Source: Methylocapsa acidiphila B2
GTDB taxonomy: Bacteria > Pseudomonadota > Alphaproteobacteria > Rhizobiales > Beijerinckiaceae
Assembly (NCBI RefSeq): GCF_000427445.1
Contig: NZ_KE386496.1
Span: 2,681,504 to 2,745,503, forward strand
Length of the DNA: 64,000 bases
Direction: 5' to 3'
Numbering within the stretch: the stretch's first letter is position 1; each line of letters starts with the position of its first letter. This document shows positions 1 through 10,400 of this stretch, piece after piece. The position numbers were made by a program, and so were the translations under genes. The notes below the pieces were generated by a model that was not told the DNA's origin, did not search any database, and worked only from the letters and a program-made list of their open reading frames with translations.

Positions 1-165
1 GGATAAGATTGGTCGCGCAATAATCGTCATAAGTAGCAAGGATGACGCCTTACATTCAAGGCTTCAAAGCCAATATTTTCCAAGATGGGTCAAAATGCAC
101 TTCTCTATTTTATAATGATTTTAAAATAGACGAACAAAGCCCTACTAAGCTTAGATTGCTCAATT

Positions 166-1206
166 CTATTTTCTCGTCGCGCCAAAGCTCAGCGCCGCAC
201 GAAGGCGCGCGCGATCCGCATCCGATCCGGGCAGGCCGAAGCGGAGCAAAGCGGGCCGCGAGGCGAAGCGCCGAACCAGGATTCCCGCCCTCGCCAAGGC
301 GTCAAACAGCTTCAGGGCGTCCCGATGCGCGGCAAGGCGAAAAAGCGGGCTCCCACCGACGATCTCGAATTGCGCCGACAACAGAATCTCGTCGAGCGCG
401 GCCGCATCCGCCGTAAGCTTTCGGCGCGCGGTCGCAAGCCAGTCCGCATCGGCCAAAGCCTTCGCGCCGAGCGCAATCGCCGCGCCCGAAACCGGCCACG
501 GCCCCAGGGCCGCACGCAGTTTTTTGGCGAGCTCCACCGGCGCGATCACAAAGCCGAGGCGAAGCCCCGCCAGGCCATATGCCTTGCCGAAGGAGCGCAG
601 GGCGAGGACGCCGCGGGTCGGCATGGCCGGGATGATGCTGGCCGCAGGCTCGACAAAATCCATGAAGGCTTCATCAACGATCAGCAAACCGTCATGTTCG
701 CCGAGTTCCCTCGCAAGTGCGTGCAGGTCCTCCGCGGGAACGAGCCGGCCGTCGGGATTATTGGGATTGACCACAATGGCGACGTCCCTGTCGGCAAGCC
801 CGGCGAGGTCCTCGACCCTATCGACCTCGGCCCCAGCCGCCCGCCACGCATCGGAATGTCCGCGATAAGCATGGCCCAAAATCCCAACGCGGCGGGCGGG
901 CCAAAGATAAGGCAGACAGCCGATGATCGCCTGGCTTCCGGGAGCGGCGAGCGCTGCGGCGCCTTCGCTGGCGCGATAGGCGAGCGCCGCCGCCTTTTCG
1001 AGCGCGCGCAGGGCCTCTGGCTCCGGCAGGCGGCTCCACGCCTCGGCAGGCAAATCCCCGATCGGATAGGCATAGGGGCTGACGCCGGTCGAAAGATCGA
1101 GCCAGGGCTCGGGCGCCAAAGGATAGGCGCGCCGCGCCGCGGAAAGATCGCCGCCGTGACCGTCGCCGAATGGCGTCGGCGCCGCGAATGTTGGATGATG
1201 CCGCAT
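166..1206 (-). CDS. cobC: Threonine-phosphate decarboxylase-like aminotransferase CobC
   Basis: This 346-residue protein is a PLP-dependent fold-type I enzyme of the histidinol-phosphate aminotransferase/CobC group. In cobalamin synthesis it provides the aminopropanol arm (threonine-phosphate to aminopropanol phosphate). The N-terminus carries HGGDLSAARRAYPLAPEPWL and LDLSTGVSPYAYP, the usual CobC opening. VVNPNNPDGRL is the substrate/PLP region and SFGKAYGLAGLRLGF contains the Schiff-base lysine. Length is normal for the family. Its start codon overlaps that of the divergent cobD (shared CATG at 1204-1207), so each gene's upstream signals must lie inside the other. Role assignment is secure from motifs and context. 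Confidence 0.93.
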   Translation of the reverse strand: MRHHPTFAAPTPFGDGHGGDLSAARRAYPLAPEPWLDLSTGVSPYAYPIGDLPAEAWSRLPEPEALRALEKAAALAYRASEGAAALAAPGSQAIIGCLPYLWPARRVGILGHAYRGHSDAWRAAGAEVDRVEDLAGLADRDVAIVVNPNNPDGRLVPAEDLHALARELGEHDGLLIVDEAFMDFVEPAASIIPAMPTRGVLALRSFGKAYGLAGLRLGFVIAPVELAKKLRAALGPWPVSGAAIALGAKALADADWLATARRKLTADAAALDEILLSAQFEIVGGSPLFRLAAHRDALKLFDALARAGILVRRFASRPALLRFGLPGSDADRARLRAALSFGATRK

Positions 1207-2197
1207 GGATCTCTATGTCACGCTTCCGCTCGCGGCGCTGGCCGCGGCGATCGAGGCCGGCCTCGGCTATCCGCAAGCCCTGTTCAAGGCGATCGGCCAT
1301 CCCGTGACCTGGATCGGCGCCCTGATCGCCCGCGCCGACCACGGCCTCAATCGCGACGCCGACTCATTTGCGCAAAGGCGCGCCCTCGGCTTTCTCGCCC
1401 TGGGCCTTGTGCTAGCCATCGCCGGAGGCGGCGGCTTCATTATCGCCCAAGGCATCGAGGCGTTGGCGATCCCCCACGCAATCGGCCTAATGCTGACAGC
1501 GCTTATCGCGTCGAGCCTCATCGCGCAACGCAGCCTGCATGCGCATGTCCGCGCCGTCGCCGACGCGCTCGAGCGCGAGGGGCTCGCCGCCGGCCGGACG
1601 ACCGTGGCCGCCATCGTCGGCCGCGACGTCGTGGCTCTCGACGAGGCCGGCGTCGCCCGCGCCGCGATCGAGTCGCTCGCGGAGAATTTTTCCGATGGCG
1701 TCGTCGCGCCAATCTTCTGGCTGGCGCTCGGCGGGCTTCCGGGCGGAATGGCCTATAAAGCGATCAACACCGCCGACAGCATGATGGGGCATCGGACCGC
1801 GCGGCACGTAGCTTTCGGCTTCGCCGCCGCCAGGCTCGACGATCTGGTCAATCTTGTTCCCGCACGCCTCTCCGCGCTGTTGATCGCGACGGCGGCTCTT
1901 TTCACGCCCGGCGCTTCCGCCATCGGGGCGCTGCGGACCGCATGGCGCTTTTCCGGCGGGCATCCCTCCCCCAACGCCGGCTGGCCGGAGGCGGCCTTCG
2001 CCGGCGCGCTCGGCCTGCGGCTCGGCGGCCCGCGTTGTTACGGGCAAATCAAGATCGACGACCCCTGGATCGGCGCCGGCGCGGCAGTCGCGGGGTCGGC
2101 CGACATCCGACGCGCGCTCGCGCTTTATCGCCGCGCCTGCTTCGTTCATTGGGTCCTTCTGACGCTGCTCGCCCTTGGCTTTATTGGGCGAGCGTGA
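1205..2197 (+). CDS. cobD: Adenosylcobinamide-phosphate synthase CobD (CbiB)
   Basis: This 330-residue integral membrane protein belongs to the CbiB/CobD family. It attaches the aminopropanol (phosphate) arm to adenosylcobyric acid, consuming the product of the CobC-type decarboxylase encoded divergently. Family marks are [10 protein letters not shown] near residue 37, the central [17 protein letters not shown] (around 160) and the segment [13 protein letters not shown] (about 185). Several hydrophobic segments are visible, including one near the C-terminus ([12 protein letters not shown]). The 3' end overlaps the convergent cobQ by 17 bases. In enterobacterial nomenclature this is cbiB; the cobD symbol follows Pseudomonas denitrificans usage. 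Confidence 0.93.
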   Translation: MDLYVTLPLAALAAAIEAGLGYPQALFKAIGHPVTWIGALIARADHGLNRDADSFAQRRALGFLALGLVLAIAGGGGFIIAQGIEALAIPHAIGLMLTALIASSLIAQRSLHAHVRAVADALEREGLAAGRTTVAAIVGRDVVALDEAGVARAAIESLAENFSDGVVAPIFWLALGGLPGGMAYKAINTADSMMGHRTARHVAFGFAAARLDDLVNLVPARLSALLIATAALFTPGASAIGALRTAWRFSGGHPSPNAGWPEAAFAGALGLRLGGPRCYGQIKIDDPWIGAGAAVAGSADIRRALALYRRACFVHWVLLTLLALGFIGRA

Positions 2198-3647
2198 GGA
2201 GCCGGTCGAGATCGATGCTCGCCTCCAGATGCGCCGCGACCGCGTCGAGCGCCTGCTCGAGCGAATCGTCATAGGAGCGGCCCGAGCCGGACGCGCCGAG
2301 CCTCGCGAGCAAAGCGGCCCGCTGCGACGGCTCGGCGAAAAGGCCATGCACATAGCAGCCGCTCACCCTCCCGTCGGCCGAGGTCGCGCCGTCCATGCGC
2401 CCGTCGTCGAAGGCGAGAAGCGGGCGAGCACAATCCGGCCCGAACGTGCGCCCGAGATGGATTTCATAGCCCGAGAAGGGCGCGCCGTCCTGCGCCCCCG
2501 CGCCGCGCACCGGCCTGACCAGCTTCTCGCCTGAGAAATCCGTCTCGACATCGAGCAGGCCGAGGCCCGGCGCCTCGCCGGACGGACCTTCGAGCCCTTG
2601 CGGGTCGCGACAGATCCGGCCGAGCATCTGATAGCCGCCGCAAAGGCCGAGCACATGGCCACCCCGCCGCACATGGGCGAGAAGATCGATGTCCCAGCCC
2701 TCCCGACGGAACGCGGCGAGATCGGCGATCGTCGTCTTGGAGCCGGGCAGCAGCACGAGCGCGGCCTCGACCGGCAAGGTCTCGCCGCTTTTGACCATGA
2801 CGAGCCGCGCCGCGCTTTCGAGAGCCAAGGGATCGAGATCGTCGAAATTGGCGATCCCCGGCAGGACCGGGACGGCGATCGTGATCTCGCCCGCGCCGGC
2901 CTCCCTTCGATGCGCCAGCGCCAGGGAATCTTCGGCGGGCAGGCGCGCCGCCGCCGGGCAAAAGGGGATGAGCCCGAGTCCCGGCCAATCCGTATGGCTT
3001 TCGATCAGGCGCATGCCCTCGGCGAAGAGGGAGGGATCGCCGCGAAACTTATTGACGAGGAAGCCCTTGATCATCGCCGCGTCGGCCGGATCGAGGACGA
3101 GCTTGGTCCCAACGATCTGCGCGATGACGCCGCCGCGATCGATGTCGCCGAGCAGAACCACCGGAACGTCTGCGGCCCGGGCGAAGCCCATATTGGCGAT
3201 GTCGTTCTTGCGCAGATTGATTTCGGAGGCGCTGCCGGCGCCTTCGACGATGACGAGATCGGCCTCGCCGCAGAGCCGCGCAAAGCTTTCCAGCACCGTG
3301 GCGAGCAGCTTCGGCTTCCAATCCTGATAATCCCGCGCGCTCGCCTGGCCGACGACCTGGCCGCGCGCCACGACCTGCGCCCCGCCGCCGCCATGGGGCT
3401 TCAAAAGCACGGGATTCATATCGATCGAGGGCGCGACGCCGCAGGCTCTCGCCTGCATCGCCTGGGCGCGGCCGATCTCGCCGCCATCCTCGGTCACGGC
3501 GGCGTTGTTCGACATATTCTGCGGCTTGAACGGGCGGACGGCGAGGCCCCGCTTATGAAATGCGCGGCAGAGCCCGGCGACGATCAGCGATTTGCCGACG
3601 TCGGAGCCCGTCCCCTGCAGCATCAACGCCTTCGCCCGCCGCGCCAT
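2181..3647 (-). CDS. cobQ: Cobyric acid synthase CobQ (glutamine-hydrolysing)
   Basis: This 488-residue enzyme amidates four peripheral carboxylates (b, d, e, g) of adenosylcobyrinic acid a,c-diamide, using ATP and glutamine. The N-terminal synthetase domain begins with the P-loop-like [20 protein letters not shown] and continues with FKPQNMSNN and [14 protein letters not shown]. The C-terminal class I glutamine amidotransferase domain has the nucleophile Cys in [10 protein letters not shown] and the catalytic His in YVHGLF. The start codon lies three bases after the stop of cobO (TAG, 3 nt, ATG), so the two genes form one minus-strand operon. Length matches the family. Confidence 0.96.
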   Translation of the reverse strand: MARRAKALMLQGTGSDVGKSLIVAGLCRAFHKRGLAVRPFKPQNMSNNAAVTEDGGEIGRAQAMQARACGVAPSIDMNPVLLKPHGGGGAQVVARGQVVGQASARDYQDWKPKLLATVLESFARLCGEADLVIVEGAGSASEINLRKNDIANMGFARAADVPVVLLGDIDRGGVIAQIVGTKLVLDPADAAMIKGFLVNKFRGDPSLFAEGMRLIESHTDWPGLGLIPFCPAAARLPAEDSLALAHRREAGAGEITIAVPVLPGIANFDDLDPLALESAARLVMVKSGETLPVEAALVLLPGSKTTIADLAAFRREGWDIDLLAHVRRGGHVLGLCGGYQMLGRICRDPQGLEGPSGEAPGLGLLDVETDFSGEKLVRPVRGAGAQDGAPFSGYEIHLGRTFGPDCARPLLAFDDGRMDGATSADGRVSGCYVHGLFAEPSQRAALLARLGASGSGRSYDDSLEQALDAVAAHLEASIDLDRLLTLAQ

Positions 3648-3650
3648 GGC

Positions 3651-4271
3651 CTAGAATTCGATCCCTTCCTGCGCCTTCACCCCCGCCTTGAAATGATGCT
3701 TGACCAGCGTCATCTCGGTCACGAGATCGGCGGCCTCGATCAGCTCCGACTTGGCGTTGCGGCCGGTGACGACGACATGAAGATCGGGCCTGCGGGCCTC
3801 GAGCGCCGCGAGAATCTCGACGAGCGGCAGGTAATCGTAGCGCAAGGCGATGTTCAATTCGTCGAGCACGAGCAGCCTGATCTTCGAATCCGCCATAAGC
3901 GCCCGCGTCTTGGTCCAGGCGGACTCAGCGGCGGCTACATCCCGCGCGCGGTCCTGCGTTTCCCAGGTGAAGCCCTCGCCCATCGTGTGCCAGGAGATGA
4001 GATCCGCGAATCTCGCGAGCGCCGCGCGCTCGCCGGTCTCCCAACCGCCCTTGATGAATTGGACGATTCCACAGGACCAGCCGTGGCCGAGCGCGCGCAA
4101 AAGGAGCCCCATAGCCGCCGTGGACTTGCCCTTGCCAGCCCCCGTGTGGACGATCAGCAGCCCTTTTTCCACGATGGTTTTAGAGGCCACCTCGGCGTCC
4201 TGCAGGGCCTTGCGCTTCGCCATTTTTTCGCGATGGCGGAGGGCTTCGGGTTCGTCAGTGGATTTATTCAT
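3651..4271 (-). CDS. cobO: Cob(I)yrinic acid a,c-diamide adenosyltransferase CobO
   Basis: This 206-residue member of the CobO/CobA/BtuR corrinoid adenosyltransferase family transfers the 5'-deoxyadenosyl group from ATP to the cobalt of the reduced corrinoid. The Walker A-type loop is HTGAGKGKSTAAMG at about residue 40. Other family segments are IVQFIKGGWETGE, LLVLDELNIALRYDYL and VVTGRNAKSELIEAADLVTEM, ending in the typical HHFKAGVKAQEGIEF. It is the first gene of the cobO-cobQ minus-strand pair. No riboswitch was recognised in the 242 bases upstream, unlike the cobW side of the locus. Confidence 0.95.
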   Translation of the reverse strand: MNKSTDEPEALRHREKMAKRKALQDAEVASKTIVEKGLLIVHTGAGKGKSTAAMGLLLRALGHGWSCGIVQFIKGGWETGERAALARFADLISWHTMGEGFTWETQDRARDVAAAESAWTKTRALMADSKIRLLVLDELNIALRYDYLPLVEILAALEARRPDLHVVVTGRNAKSELIEAADLVTEMTLVKHHFKAGVKAQEGIEF

Positions 4272-4513
4272 TTGTGCCCAATTCGTCGAGACGGCTTAAG
4301 TGGCCAGTGAAGCAATTTTGAAATGCTCCATTCTTAAAAAGCCGGGGCTTCAATTGTGGCTTAGGTAAGGTTGAAGGGTAACTGGAACAGACACCAACCC
4401 TTGCAAAGGCTTCTGCCAACTGCTGACAAGGCCATGCTCTAAATTGAGCTCGACCTTTAGCACCCGCTGTGGTTTACTTACCATATTAGTGGCTCAGCCT
4501 GCTGCAGGGGACT

Positions 4514-5728
4514 ATGAATATTTATAGCCGGCTCTACAAGTACCGGAACACTCCCTCAGCATTCCCAGCAGAAAACTTTCTCACAGAAGCACTCGCAGAC
4601 ATCTTCAACCGATTGCCGATGCCCTTCCAAATCGAGTTCCTGGTTCGAATGTTGTCAGCATCGTGCTCGAAGCGCCTCCGAAAGAAGTGCAAGGACGTAG
4701 GACAGATCAACGCCAAAACGCAAGTCTGCATAGACGTGGTTGGCTCCTTCAAGCGACCGGACATGATCGTCTATCTGGACAACCAGCCGCTCGTCCTTTT
4801 CGAAGTCAAGGTCAACGCTGCTTTCCAGGAACACAAGGTAGAAGGCCCCGAAGTTGAACGACTGCACCGTGCCGACAATAACGAAGCCCTCATTCAGAGC
4901 CAGCTCAAGACGTACTCGGACTGGATGAGTTCGCAGTGCTCCGGCGATTGGCCGGGTGCCGTCGTGCTGCTAACACACGGGACGCAAGCGCCAGATGGAT
5001 TCGAGGATGACGGGCGCGAGCGCAACTCTGTTATCGGCGTTACGCGGACATGGGCGCACGTTGGTGGCTGGCTCGCCTCTAATCTCAACTTGAACCGATC
5101 TGAGATGACGTATTGTGCACTCGCTTCGGACTTCAATCTCTTTCTAGAGGAACAAGGACTGATGACGGACTTCATGACTTCGCGGGATTTGGCGGCAACG
5201 GCACTTTTTATGTCCTCCTACCGAGCGCTGATGTATACTTTCAGCACAGCAATATCCGCAATCGCTTCAAAGTACCCGAAGTCCCGGGGCGGAAATTTGC
5301 ATTGGGAGTTCTGGCCCGATGGTAACGCATATTGGGCTTGGTACTACCTGAATAGCAAGCTGAACCCCCCTGGCAGCAAGTTCTGGATCGGGATCGGCAT
5401 ATGTTTTCCAGATCAGCGAGCGCTTGATTGTGTTGATCCCGTTGGCATACCGATGCATGAGCCTTTCTTCTTCGTCATGAGCGACGACGACTGGCACAAA
5501 ATGAAGCCCTCTGAGTTCTTCAGCAAAATCCCCAAGGGATGGGTTGAAATCCACGACGGATACAGCGTAGTCGCGACGCGCGCGGTCAGCAGTTTCGTAG
5601 CCGACCCAGATGCTCGCGCGCAATCGTTAATTGCCTGGGCTCAGGAAGAAGTTGGGCAACTTATCTCTTGTATCCCAAACTTCGAGGATGCGCCCATCGA
5701 GAATATACCCGAGGAGGTCGAAAGCTGA
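4514..5728 (+). CDS. PD-(D/E)XK nuclease-like protein of unknown role
   Basis: The product has 404 residues. Residues 80-110 read RPDMIVYLDNQPLVLFEVKV, followed by AAFQEHKVEGPE and, about 20 residues on, ALIQSQLKTYSDWM. This is the D-(x)n-E-x-K arrangement and the Q..L..Y helix of PD-(D/E)XK nuclease superfamily proteins (PDDEXK_4-like). The rest, including LHWEFWPDGNAYWAWYY and a C-terminal half, is not recognised. An AGGGG sequence sits just before the ATG. The gene and its flanks are visibly more AT-rich than the cob genes on both sides, so it looks horizontally acquired. Nuclease activity and a defence role are inference only. Confidence 0.6.
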   Translation: MNIYSRLYKYRNTPSAFPAENFLTEALADIFNRLPMPFQIEFLVRMLSASCSKRLRKKCKDVGQINAKTQVCIDVVGSFKRPDMIVYLDNQPLVLFEVKVNAAFQEHKVEGPEVERLHRADNNEALIQSQLKTYSDWMSSQCSGDWPGAVVLLTHGTQAPDGFEDDGRERNSVIGVTRTWAHVGGWLASNLNLNRSEMTYCALASDFNLFLEEQGLMTDFMTSRDLAATALFMSSYRALMYTFSTAISAIASKYPKSRGGNLHWEFWPDGNAYWAWYYLNSKLNPPGSKFWIGIGICFPDQRALDCVDPVGIPMHEPFFFVMSDDDWHKMKPSEFFSKIPKGWVEIHDGYSVVATRAVSSFVADPDARAQSLIAWAQEEVGQLISCIPNFEDAPIENIPEEVES

Positions 5729-6024
5729 TTCAACAGCCGCAGCAACGCCAGTGGAAATAGATTTCCCATTTTTTCGGTGTAAACGGCGGCTCAAGATCAG
5801 ACCATCTCAAGAAAATTGTCCTTCCGTGTTTGGGAAAGCATTATTGAGGCGTCGCTCGTTGCCACGACCGGCAGTCGTTCGAAAGAGGTGCGCCGCAGAA
5901 ACGAAAGTATCGAAGATGGCTCGCGAGTGGAGAAACCACCCCCACAGGCACAACGCGATCCAAACTTGACCCGCCACCCCTCGATTGACAGAACTCCCCA
6001 CTGGTATAGTCTCCCTCCCCGCAA
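5729..6024. other. Non-coding stretch before the riboswitch
   Basis: No credible gene was seen here. The first half is AT-richer, like the preceding nuclease-like gene, and GC rises towards the riboswitch. The promoter for the cobW operon must lie in or near this stretch, but no clear -35/-10 pair was identified. Confidence 0.5.
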
Positions 6025-6210
6025 CGGTCCCTCGCTTCGAGTGGTAAAAGGGAATGCGGCGGCGCTTTCTTTCGCGCCGGAAGCCGCAGCTGCCCCCGCA
6101 ACTGTCAGCGGTGAGCCGCGCGCCACAAAGCCACTGGGACGCCGGGCGACCGGGTTCTGGGAAGGCGGCGCGGGGCTATGATCCGTGAGCCAGGAAACCT
6201 GCCGTTCAAA
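6025..6210 (+). promoter_or_regulatory. Cobalamin riboswitch upstream of cobW
   Basis: The conserved blocks of the AdoCbl riboswitch appear in order: GGTCCC...AAAAGGGAA near the 5' end, the core GCAGCTGCCCCCGCAACTG at about 6086, then AGCCACTGG, GGGAAGGC, and the B12-box region ATGATCCGTGAGCCAGGAAA with CCTGCC ending near 6203. It sits about 150 bases before cobW, on the same strand, so it should repress the cobW-cobN-cobG-cobH-cobI-cobJ run when adenosylcobalamin is abundant. A GC-rich GCCGG/CCGGC hairpin follows at 6221-6239 but has only a short T run, so the mode (transcription or translation) is not clear. Boundaries are approximate. Confidence 0.93.
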
Positions 6211-6361
6211 TCGAGCCAAGGCCGGCGGGGTGCTCCGGCTTTCATCGATGCCGGCGACCAGCTCGCCGGCGAAGGAGCCCGCATCTTTGCGGCGCTCCCG
6301 CCGAAGCGCCCGCGCGTAAATTCAACGCCGAAGGACCGGGCGCCTCGATGACGACACTCGC

Positions 6362-7405
6362 ATGACCAGCTTCGCCAAAATCCCGGCGACGATCGTCACC
6401 GGCTTTCTCGGCGCCGGAAAGACGACGCTCATCCGTCACTTGCTCGCCACCGCCCAGGGCCGCCGCCTCGCCCTCGTCATCAATGAATTTGGCGATGTCG
6501 GGGTCGATGGCGAGATTTTGCAGGCCTGCGGCGACGAAGCCTGCAGCGCCGACCGAATCATCGAGCTCGCGAATGGCTGCATCTGCTGCACCGTCGCCGA
6601 TGATTTCCTGCCCGCGATCGAACGGCTCCTGGCGCTGCCAGAGCCGCCCGAGCACATCATCATCGAGACCTCCGGCCTCGCTTTGCCGAAGCCGCTGGTC
6701 AAGGCCTTCGATTGGCCGGCGGTCCGCTCCCGATTGACGGTCGACGGCGTCATCGCCGTGGTCGACGGCGCGGCGGCGGCGGAGGGCCGCTTCGCCGATG
6801 ATCCAGCGCGTCTCGCCCGCCAGCGCGAGGCCGATCCCTCGATCGAGCATGACAATCCGCTCGAAGAAGTCTTCGAGGATCAATTGCTCTGCGCCGATTT
6901 GATTATTTTAAACAAGACCGACCTCATCGGCGCGGAAGATCAGGCGCGTGTCTCGGCCGAAATCGCAGCGAGCGTTCCCCGCGCGATCAAAATCGTCGCG
7001 GCGCGCGAAGGGCGGATCGACGCAGCCATCCTTCTCGGCCTTCATGCCGCCACCGAGGACGATCTCGCCGCGCGGCCCTCCCATCACGATTCCGAAGCCG
7101 AGCATGATCATGATGATTTCGAAAGCATCATCGTCGACATGGACGCGATCGAGGATAGCGGCGCCCTGATGCGCCGCCTGGCGGAGGTCGTCGAGCGCCA
7201 TGACGTCCTGCGGATCAAGGGCTTTCTCGAATTGCGCGGCAAGCCGATGCGGCTCCTCGTGCAAGGGGTCGGCGCGAGGCTGCAGCAGAGTTTCGACCGG
7301 CCCTGGCGTCCCGGAGAGCCACGGCGCGGACGCTTGGTCATGATCGGCGAGAAAGGCCTCGACGCGGCGGCGATCGCCCAGGCCCTCGCGCCCAGCGCGT
7401 TTTGA
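6362..7405 (+). CDS. cobW: CobW-type GTP-binding metallochaperone
   Basis: This 347-residue G3E-family GTPase is proposed to help deliver cobalt for cobalamin synthesis. The P-loop is GFLGAGKTTLIRHLL at residues 14-28, the metal-binding CxCC motif is NGCICCTV near 75, and the NKxD motif is LNKTDL near 182. A His/Asp-rich stretch (SHHDSEAEHDHDDF, around 240) is typical of CobW proteins and may bind metal. The C-terminal CobW_C domain includes RIKGFLELRG. It is the first gene after the riboswitch and ends 4 bases before cobN, as expected for cobalt insertion partners. Confidence 0.93.
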   Translation: MTSFAKIPATIVTGFLGAGKTTLIRHLLATAQGRRLALVINEFGDVGVDGEILQACGDEACSADRIIELANGCICCTVADDFLPAIERLLALPEPPEHIIIETSGLALPKPLVKAFDWPAVRSRLTVDGVIAVVDGAAAAEGRFADDPARLARQREADPSIEHDNPLEEVFEDQLLCADLIILNKTDLIGAEDQARVSAEIAASVPRAIKIVAAREGRIDAAILLGLHAATEDDLAARPSHHDSEAEHDHDDFESIIVDMDAIEDSGALMRRLAEVVERHDVLRIKGFLELRGKPMRLLVQGVGARLQQSFDRPWRPGEPRRGRLVMIGEKGLDAAAIAQALAPSAF

Positions 7406-7409
7406 GCCT

Positions 7410-10400
7410 ATGCACCTCCTGCGCAGCCAATCGCTGACGCTCGACGAGGCGGAGGCCGCGATCGATCTGGGGCAGACGCCGGCCGATCTCGTGTTCCTGT
7501 CCTTTTCGGACAGCGATCTCGCGATCGTCGCGGCCGCGCAGGCGCGGCAGAAGAGCAGGCAGAGCCTACGGCTCGCCAATCTCGGCAAGCTCAAGCATCC
7601 CTATTCCGTCGATCTCTATGTCGAGAAGCTCGCCTCGAAAGCCCGCTTTGTCCTCGTTCGCCTGCTCGGCGGCCTCGACTATTGGCGCTATGGCGTGGAA
7701 GAGCTCGCCCGCGCCGCGAGGGCGCAAAATTTCACGCTCGCCATCATTCCCGGCGATGCGACGGAAGACCCGAGGCTCGACGCCGCCTCCACCTTGCCGA
7801 TCGCCGAGCTTCGCCGCATGTCCGCGGCGTTCCAACATGGCGGGGTTGAAGGCGTCGCCGCGCTTCTCAGCTGGATCGAGACCTTTCCTCATGCGCCGGC
7901 CATGCCCGGCGAGCCTACGACCTTGCCAGCGGCTGGGCGATGCGAGGCCGCTTGCCGAGCGCCCGCCGCGGCCGCAGGACGAGCGTTCATCGTCTTTTAC
8001 CGCGCCTTTCTTCTCGCCGGCGACCTGGCGCCGATCGAGGCGCTCGCCGACGCGCTCGCCGCGCGGAGCTTGAGCGTCTCCGGCCTGTTCGCGACGAGCC
8101 TCAAGGACGCGCAGGCGATTGCTTTCCTGCGCACGCAGATCGCGCGCGAAAAACCCGACGTGATCGTCAATACGACCGGATTTTCAGCCCGCCTCGACGA
8201 TGGCAGAAGCCCGCTCGACGAGGCCGATTGTCCAGTGCTGCAGGCGATCCTCGCCGGCTCGAGCGAAGCCCAATGGAAGGCGGACCCGCGCGGCCTCGGT
8301 GCGGCGGATCTCGCGATGAATGTCGTCCTGCCAGAAATGGACGGGCGGCTGATTTCGACCGCGATCGGCTTCAAGACGGAAAGCCTTCCCCGTGCGGATC
8401 TCGAATTCACGCCGCTCGTTCATGCGCCCACGACCTCCGGCGTCGATCGCGTCGCCGATCTCGCCGCCGCCTGGACGAGATTGCGAAAGGTCCCGCAAGC
8501 GAAGCGCAAGATCGGCTGCGTCCTTTCGGATTATCCGGGCAAGGCCGGCCGCGCCGGCTATGCGGTCGGGCTCGATGCGCCGCAAAGCGTCGCCTCGATC
8601 GCGGCGATCTTGCGCGACACCGGATATGACGTAGGCACGCTTCCGCCCAACGATGAATTGATGCGCGGCCTCGAAGCCGGCGCCGCGACCGAGCGCTTGA
8701 GCCTCGCGGATTACAAAGACGCCCTTCGCGCCATGCCGGGACCATTTGTCGAGTCGCTGCTCGCGCGCTGGGGAGAGCCTGAGGCGGACCCGCTGGCGCG
8801 CCAGGGCGCTTTCCACTTCTCGATCCTGCGCGCGCGCCATTTGCTCGTCGCGCTACAGCCCGATCGAGGCGCGAGCCCCGAGCGTAAGGCCGACTATCAC
8901 GACTCGAGCCTGCCGCCGCGCCATTCCTATGTCGCCTTCTATGTCTTTCTGCGCCGGTCGGAGCAGATCGACGCCATGATCCATTGCGGGACGCATGGCA
9001 CGCTCGAATGGCTGCCGGGAAAGGCGGTCGCGCTCGCCGAGGATTGCGCGCCGGCCGCCGTGCTCGGACCTCTGCCCGTCGTTTATCCGTTCATCGTTAA
9101 TAATCCAGGCGAGGCCGCGCAGGCCAAGAGGCGCATCGGCGCGCTGACCCTCAGCCATATGACCCCGCCGCTGACGGAAGCCGGAAGCCATGGCGCCGCG
9201 CTCGAGATCGAAGCCTTGTTCGACGAATATGCCGCCGCCGAGTCCCTTGACCCGAAGCGCGCGCGACTCCTGGCGAAAGCCATTCTGGAACGCGCCGAGG
9301 ACACGGGATTGGCGCGGGACTGCGGGCTCGACCAAAGCGCCGACCCGTCAGCAGCGCTAACGCGCCTCGACGCCTGGCTTTGTGATCTGAAGGAGATGCG
9401 CATCGGGGACGGCCTGCATGTCTTTGGCCAGTCCCCTTGCGCCGCCTCGCGCGACGCCAACGCGCCAGCGGAAACCGCCATGCTGATTGACGCCTGCGGA
9501 CTGGCGGAAGCAACCGGCCTCGTCGCCGCGCTCGACGGCCGCTTCGTCCCGCCGGGGCCGGGCGGCGCGCCCTCACGCGGACGCCTCGACGTCTTGCCTA
9601 CCGGCCGCAACCTTTATGGCGTCGATCCGCGCGCGGTCCCGACCCGAACGGCCTTCGAGATCGGCCGGCGCGCCGCGCGCGAGGTCTTGAACCGTCATGC
9701 CCAGGATCATGGCGATTGGCCGAAGCGGATCATCATGGACCTTTGGGCGAGCGCGACCATGCGCACCGGCGGCGACGATCTCGCTCAGGCGCTCGCGCTC
9801 ATGGGCGTCATGCCGGTCTGGGATTTCGCCTCGTCCCGCGTGAGCGGCTTCGAGATCCTGCCTCTCGCCCGCCTCGACCATCCGCGCGTCGACGTCACCT
9901 TGCGGATTTCCGGCCTCTTCCGCGACGTGTTTCCAGCTCAGATCGCACTATTCGATCAAGCCGTCCGCGCCGTCGCAGCCCTCGACGAGGACGACGACAG
10001 CAATCCCTTGGCGGCGGCGCGGCGGCGTTCGCCGGGGGACTTTCCGCGCATCTTCGGCGCCGGGCCCCAGGCCTATGGAATCGGCGTCACGCGGACGATC
10101 GACGCAGATCCATCCAGCGCGCGCGACGATCTCGGACGGCTCTATCTCGCCGCGACCTCGCACGCCTATGGCGGCCCGCGCGGCGAAGGCGCGGCCTCGG
10201 CGCAATTTTCCGATCGCGTCGCGGAAGCCGATGCGCTCGTCCATGTCCAGGACCAGGATGAAGGCGACGTTCTCGACTCCGACGCCCTCGTCGATCACGA
10301 GGGCGGCTTCGCGGCGGCGGCGCGCCTGCTCGGCAATGACGCGCCGGTCTATCATGTCGAGACGACCAGGCCTGACGCGATCAGGGCGCGCACCCTGCCT

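Noticed and set aside
325-1758. A 477-codon plus-strand open frame
   Set aside because: It lies antisense to cobC and out of frame with cobD; the translation is Arg-rich and has no family features, so it is a high-GC shadow.
2598-4310. A 570-codon plus-strand open frame
   Set aside because: It is antisense to cobQ and cobO, which are clear genes; composition is typical of antisense frames in GC-rich DNA.
6248-6319. A 23-codon frame between the riboswitch and cobW
   Set aside because: No ribosome-binding site and only low-complexity Ser/Arg/Ala content.
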